The notes under the pieces were generated by a model, which worked only from the letters and a program-made list of their open reading frames with translations, did no database searches and was not told the DNA's origin. From positions 1 to 49,118 of the forward strand of contig NW_001914974.1 in NCBI RefSeq assembly GCF_000208925.1: 49,118 bases of DNA, read 5' to 3'. Within the stretch, counting starts at the first letter, position 1, and each line of letters starts with the position of its first letter. Below are positions 44,975 through 49,118 of the stretch, piece by piece. Source of the stretch: Entamoeba histolytica HM-1:IMSS. Lineage: Eukaryota > Evosea > Mastigamoebida > Endamoebidae. The translations under genes were made by a program, and so were the position numbers.

Positions 44975-45330
44975 CTTTCCTTATTTTTAAGTTTGTTTTT
45001 GTAGAGTTCTTTTTCTTCTTTTATTATTTAACTTTTTTATTATTATTTTACTATATCTTATTATCAATGCTTTTTCTCATTTTGGTTTCCTATAAATATA
45101 TGGAGAGGCGATTATTATTTTTAGTTATAAAAACTTCTTTCTCTTTATTTTTTTCTTTGAAAATTCATGTCTGAATGAAACGAATTTTTTTCATTCTTTT
45201 TTTCATTTTTTTATTAATAACAATATATCATAATATTATATTTTTAGTTCTTATTATTTTTTGGTTCATAAAACTAATTTGGAGTTAAAAAAAAATAATT
45301 TCAAAATCAATCAATTATATATCAAATAAG
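44975..45330. other. Divergent spacer between the GTPase and ADH genes
   Basis: 356 bp, T-rich. Only the GAACT of the GTPase gene is recognised. Confidence 0.5.
45005..45009 (-). promoter_or_regulatory. GAAC element of the GTPase gene
   Basis: GAACT on the minus strand, 30 nt before the ATG at 44974, the longest spacing of the set. Confidence 0.4.
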
Positions 45331-46362
45331 ATGAAAGGACTTTGTTTTTCTGACGAAAATCAACTAGAAATCATTGAAGTTGAAAAGCCACAAATCAATC
45401 ACGAAACTGATGCGGTTGTCAAAATAACATTTGCATCAATTTGTAGTAGTGACATTCATATTTTAAAAGGAAAAGTACCAAGAGCTAAAAAAGGTGTTAT
45501 TTTAGGTCATGAAGGAGTTGGAGAAGTTGTTGAAATTGGAAAAGATGTTAAGAAAATTAAAGTTGGTGATCATGTTTCAATCAATTGCATTACTTTTTGT
45601 GGCAATTGTTGGTTTTGTCAACATGGATATATTAATAATTGTGAATATGGAGGATGGGAAATTGGATGTAGAGAAAATGGGACAATGGCAGAGTATGTAA
45701 GAATTCCATTTGCTGATTCAAGTTTAAATGTTATTCCAAAAGAAGTGAAAGATGAACAATGTTTATTAGTTGGTGATGTTCTTTCAAGTGGATATTTTGG
45801 AGTTGAATTAGGAGAAGTGAAAGAAGGGGATATTGTTACTGTCATAGGTTGTGGTCCTGTTGGTTTATGTTCAATGCTTTGTTGTAAAATGAAAAAGGCT
45901 AAGGTTATTGCTTTAGATATTAATACTCAATGTTTAGAATATGCACAAAAATTACATTGTTGTGATTGGAGTTTTAACCCACATAATTGTGATATTGTTA
46001 ATGAGATTCTTAGTATTACTAATAATAGAGGATGTGATTGTACAATAGAAAATGCAGGAACAAATGAATCTTTTGAATTATCATGGAAATTAACTCGACC
46101 AAATGGAATTGTTGCTTTAGTAGCTATGTATGAATCAAACCAACCATTTCCATTACCTTTGATGTATGGTAAAAATCTTATTTTTAAAACTGGTGGAGTT
46201 GATGCAATTCATTGTGATGAGTTAATTGAGAAAATTAAAAATAAAGAAATTGACACAATGCCATTACTTACTCAACAATTCACTTTTGATCAAATTTTAA
46301 GTGCATTCAATTTCTTTCAAAATAAACCAACTCACTGCGTCAAAGTTGTTATTCAATTCTAA
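45331..46362 (+). CDS. Zinc-dependent medium-chain alcohol dehydrogenase
   Basis: 343 residues. Catalytic zinc ligands: Cys38 (ASICSSDIH), His60 and Glu61 (GHEGVGEV), and probably Asp149 (LVGDVLSSG). A structural zinc site is present as CGNCWFCQHGYINNC (Cys90, 93, 96, 104), which is absent from the Thermoanaerobacter-type ADH1 of Entamoeba, so this is a different enzyme. The Rossmann fold has GCGPVGL, then VIALDI, whose Asp favours NAD+ over NADP+. The 2,3-butanediol/sorbitol/threonine-type MDR branch is the closest by layout; the substrate is not deducible. Closest relatives are expected in bacteria (inference). It lacks a GAACT at the usual distance. Confidence 0.9.
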   Translation: MKGLCFSDENQLEIIEVEKPQINHETDAVVKITFASICSSDIHILKGKVPRAKKGVILGHEGVGEVVEIGKDVKKIKVGDHVSINCITFCGNCWFCQHGYINNCEYGGWEIGCRENGTMAEYVRIPFADSSLNVIPKEVKDEQCLLVGDVLSSGYFGVELGEVKEGDIVTVIGCGPVGLCSMLCCKMKKAKVIALDINTQCLEYAQKLHCCDWSFNPHNCDIVNEILSITNNRGCDCTIENAGTNESFELSWKLTRPNGIVALVAMYESNQPFPLPLMYGKNLIFKTGGVDAIHCDELIEKIKNKEIDTMPLLTQQFTFDQILSAFNFFQNKPTHCVKVVIQF

Positions 46363-47239
46363 TTTTATTGTTTTGTTTTAATATCTTTTTTGAAGTTGAT
46401 TTTTAGTATTAAAAAATACAACAAATAAAACCAGAATGTATTATTTATTATAATAAGTTAATAGTCAAGTTAGTATAATAAAATAATTGAATGTTAATTA
46501 TTAATTCCATTTTGATATTTAAAATTATGAGAATTAAAAATTCATTTTATAAAAATATCATTATTTTATTATAACCTATAATTATAAATTCATTCTTAAT
46601 TCATTTTATAATATGTTTATCTTCACTTCATATAGTTAAACTCTCAATTAACTATAACTATTGGGTTAAATACCGTCAGCACAATTATCAATTTTATAAC
46701 TAACTTGTTTTGTAATTTATATATCTGTTTTTTTTTTCTTTCAACATTGATGTATTGATACGAAAAATTATCAATTTAGAATTAACTATTATATTATTTA
46801 TTTATCTTTTTAATAAACAGAACAATTATGATATTTTTTTTTAAAATCCTGTGGTATGGTTTATATTAAGTATTTTTTGTGTTGTAATTTCTGTGAATCT
46901 CTTTTTAAAACACTATAAAAGAAAAATAAAAGAATATTTTTTAATAAATTGATTAATAAAAAGTCATCAGACTTTAATAAATACTCAAAATAATGAATAT
47001 ATAGATAATGATATTTATTTAAAAGTATAGACATCAATAAATATTAAATTGAATGTGTATATTCACATATTAAAGTACAATAAAAAATACATTAATAACA
47101 AAATCAAGAAATAACATAATGCATAATGAAAATACAATTAATGAAAAAAGTTATACAAATAGTACAACATATATACCACACTTATTATTATTTTGAAGAA
47201 TGAGAAAAAAGAGATAAAATGATAGACAAAATTATATCA
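46363..47239. other. AT-rich intergenic DNA between ADH and the right repeat arm
   Basis: About 880 bp. The only structure noted is a short palindrome, TATAGTTAA (46631-46639) and TTAACTATA (46648-46656) with an 8-nt loop. No gene found. Confidence 0.55.
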
Positions 47240-48381
47240 ATAAAGAAAACATCAAAACATAATATTCAAAGGAATAAGACACAACAACGGATAAGAAAGA
47301 GTTAAAAGAAGAAAAAGACTAATAAGAGAATAAAAAGTAATATAAAGAGAAGCACGAATGGCCGAGTGGTCTAAGGCGTCCGCTTTAGGCGCGGATATCG
47401 AAAGATGCGTGGGATCAAACCCCACTTCGTGCATTTTTATTTTTATTAAAATTAGAAGGTTATTCTAAAAATTTTTATTTTTATTTAAAATAATAGAAAA
47501 TGGATAATACTCATTTTATTGTCAAATGATGTAATAATAAATAATTGATTAACAACAAGAAACAAGAATTGAAACAAGAATAAAAAATAATGAATATAAT
47601 TGATATATATGAAAGAAATGACATGAGTAGATATAAATTGAAATAAACAAGAAAGTCAAAATAAAAATGAAGAGAATAACCAACTAATTGAATAGTAATA
47701 TTCAATAGAAAATAATTGTATTATTAATTTAAATAATATTGTTTTCAATGATAAATATCAAATAATAAAATGAAATAACACAAAAAGACTAATAAAAGAA
47801 TAAATTAAATATTATATAATGAAATGATAATAATACAACATGATTAATTCAATACACTGTCTTTCTATTATTTGTTAAAGGTGTTATTTATTATTCATTT
47901 TTATAACATTCTAATAATGAATAAACATATACATTAGTACTACTTGTATAATTATGTATTTCTTTCTTATCATTTTCTTTTATTTCATTATTCTATCAAT
48001 TCAACATTAATTTTATTTTTTATCTTATTTGAATCATTCTGATTCTTTCTCTTTTTATTTAATTATAAAGAAAATGATGAATAACAAGAAACATAACAAA
48101 TAATATTAAAACAAATAAACAGAGCAAAAGAAATTCATATCAATAAACAAATATAAATGATAGAAGAATGAGTGAAATATGTATTATCTGTATTGATAGA
48201 ATTATATGAATCATTATATTATTAATCATTATCATAACTAACACTACATTGATAATATTGTTTATTTCATTCATTTTCATTGTCATAATTATTTTAACAA
48301 CAATTTTAATAGAAACAAACTGTATTATCACAATAGAAATAAATATCAAAATAAAACACAAAGAAGATACAAACAATATCA
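47240..48381 (-). repeat. Right arm of the 1,142-bp inverted repeat
   Basis: Reverse complement of 11302-12443 without gaps. It carries the second tRNA-Leu gene. The hydrophobic open frames it contains (for example 47511-47705 on the minus strand) are the mirror of those in the left arm and are not genes. Confidence 0.92.
47352..47433 (+). tRNA. tRNA-Leu (anticodon UAG), second copy
   Basis: Identical in sequence to the gene at 12250-12331, on the opposite strand. Same class II variable arm, same A54 in the T loop, same TTTTT terminator directly after the discriminator base. Confidence 0.95.
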
Positions 48382-49118
48382 AAACATAAATATTAAAAAT
48401 ATAAATAAGTATTAATAACAAAACTTCTAAGAATTTGATTTAATTGTTTTTAATAATCCTCATCATTGTATTAATATTAATGAAATATTTCAGAACATAC
48501 AAGAATATTAAATGATTAATGAATATTATTAATGATGGGATATGGAATTAAAATTAGCAAAGAAAAAATACATCTAAATAATTTACAAAAATGAAAAAAG
48601 AAGCATAATTTATTGCATTATTAGAATATTCAACTCTATTACATTTTAATCCTAAAAAATAAAATAAAAAGTATGATAAATATACAATCTGTAAATATTT
48701 ATGTTTATCTTTTATATTCATTTATATTTTATATGAAATATTAATGAAATAGTTGATCTGATTGATCATATTTAATTGTTTATATTTTTTTATCATTTAT
48801 TCTTATTATTCTATTATTTTATTCTTATTATTCTTTTGTTTCTATATTCTATATCATATACTCATATATTCATATCATTTTCATTTATATTTTATTACAT
48901 ATTAGATGTTATAATAATAACATAACACATATTATTGATTATATAATAAACATCATGATGAAGTTATACATATAAATAATAAACATAAAAAAGAGTAAAA
49001 TATTTTTCATTAATAAAATAATGTTAATTATTTTACATCATTAAATTAGACACTTTTATTGAATATTTCTATTTTTTACAATAAAAATACACAATTATTT
49101 CATTTTTCATTTCTTCTT
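48382..49118. other. AT-rich DNA beyond the right repeat arm
   Basis: About 740 bp to the window end. No gene. A loose repeat of TTATTCTTATTATTCT occurs around 48798-48837. Unlike the left side, no protein relic borders the arm. Confidence 0.5.

Noticed and set aside
46631..46656. 9-bp palindrome with an 8-nt loop downstream of ADH
   Set aside because: AT-only stem in AT-rich DNA, expected by chance. It is 270 nt past the stop and has no T-run, so I do not call it a terminator.
48798..48837. Loose repeat of TTATTCTTATTATTCT near the window end
   Set aside because: Two imperfect copies of a low-complexity sequence; not a convincing tRNA-array STR.
1..49118. CRISPR arrays, phage or bacterial operon structure
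   Set aside because: No spaced identical repeats, no Shine-Dalgarno pattern; introns and eukaryotic genes rule out a prokaryotic source.

Overview
The window looks like nuclear DNA of an Entamoeba species of the E. histolytica group (histolytica, dispar or nuttalli; I cannot separate them by eye). The DNA is very AT-rich and genes are tightly packed on both strands. Nine short introns (48-60 nt) all start with GTTTGT and end with TAG. Ten start codons have a GAACT element (the Entamoeba GAAC core-promoter motif) 13-30 nt upstream. The 3' end of an R4-type LINE and a SINE with target-site duplications are present. Gene content is eukaryotic (retromer, RME-8, PTEN, symplekin, TFIIE-beta, tRNA-splicing endonuclease), mixed with bacterial-type metabolic enzymes (PepD dipeptidase, a zinc alcohol dehydrogenase).

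Layout. 1-5.6 kb: a partial Ufd1-like gene, a UBX-domain gene, a two-exon PTEN phosphatase, a short RRP7-like gene, a two-exon PH-domain pseudokinase, and a TMEM234-like membrane protein. 5.7-6.5 kb: a decayed LINE 3' end. 6.6-11 kb: an unknown protein, Vps35 and a CECR5/HDHD5-type HAD phosphatase. 11.3-12.4 kb: a 1,142-bp repeat arm carrying a tRNA-Leu(UAG) gene on the minus strand. 13.4-16.4 kb: an RME-8/DNAJC13-like gene broken by a 100-N assembly gap. 16.5-25.5 kb: a VWA protein, a tail-anchored coiled-coil protein, an unknown protein, an ITPK1-type inositol phosphate kinase, symplekin, and a membrane-anchored ALDH. 25.5-27.6 kb: a 2-kb stretch without genes. 27.6-33.8 kb: a PH-AGC (Akt-like) kinase, Sen34, PepD, TFIIE-beta, a three-exon secreted protein and a small two-TM protein. 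34-40 kb: a 1,719-residue protein with NPF repeats, then a 206-residue unknown. 40.3-41 kb: a SINE with 23-bp target duplications. 41-46.4 kb: an LRR-PP2C phosphatase, an RNase H1-type hybrid-binding-domain protein, a Rab-like GTPase and a zinc ADH. 47.2-48.4 kb: the second, inverted copy of the 1,142-bp repeat with its tRNA-Leu on the plus strand. The rest is AT-rich non-coding DNA.

Several genes fit one cellular theme: phosphoinositide signalling and endosomal traffic (PTEN, PH-Akt-like kinase, LRR-PP2C of PHLPP-like architecture, inositol phosphate kinase, Vps35, RME-8, an NPF-motif protein). They have separate promoters and lie on both strands, so I take this as co-residence and not as an operon-like unit. 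The most striking structural features are the ungapped 1.14-kb inverted repeat flanking about 34.8 kb of genes, and an interleaved pair of GC-rich inverted repeats (pseudoknot topology) at the 5' end of the SINE. I did not find an obviously novel multigene system.
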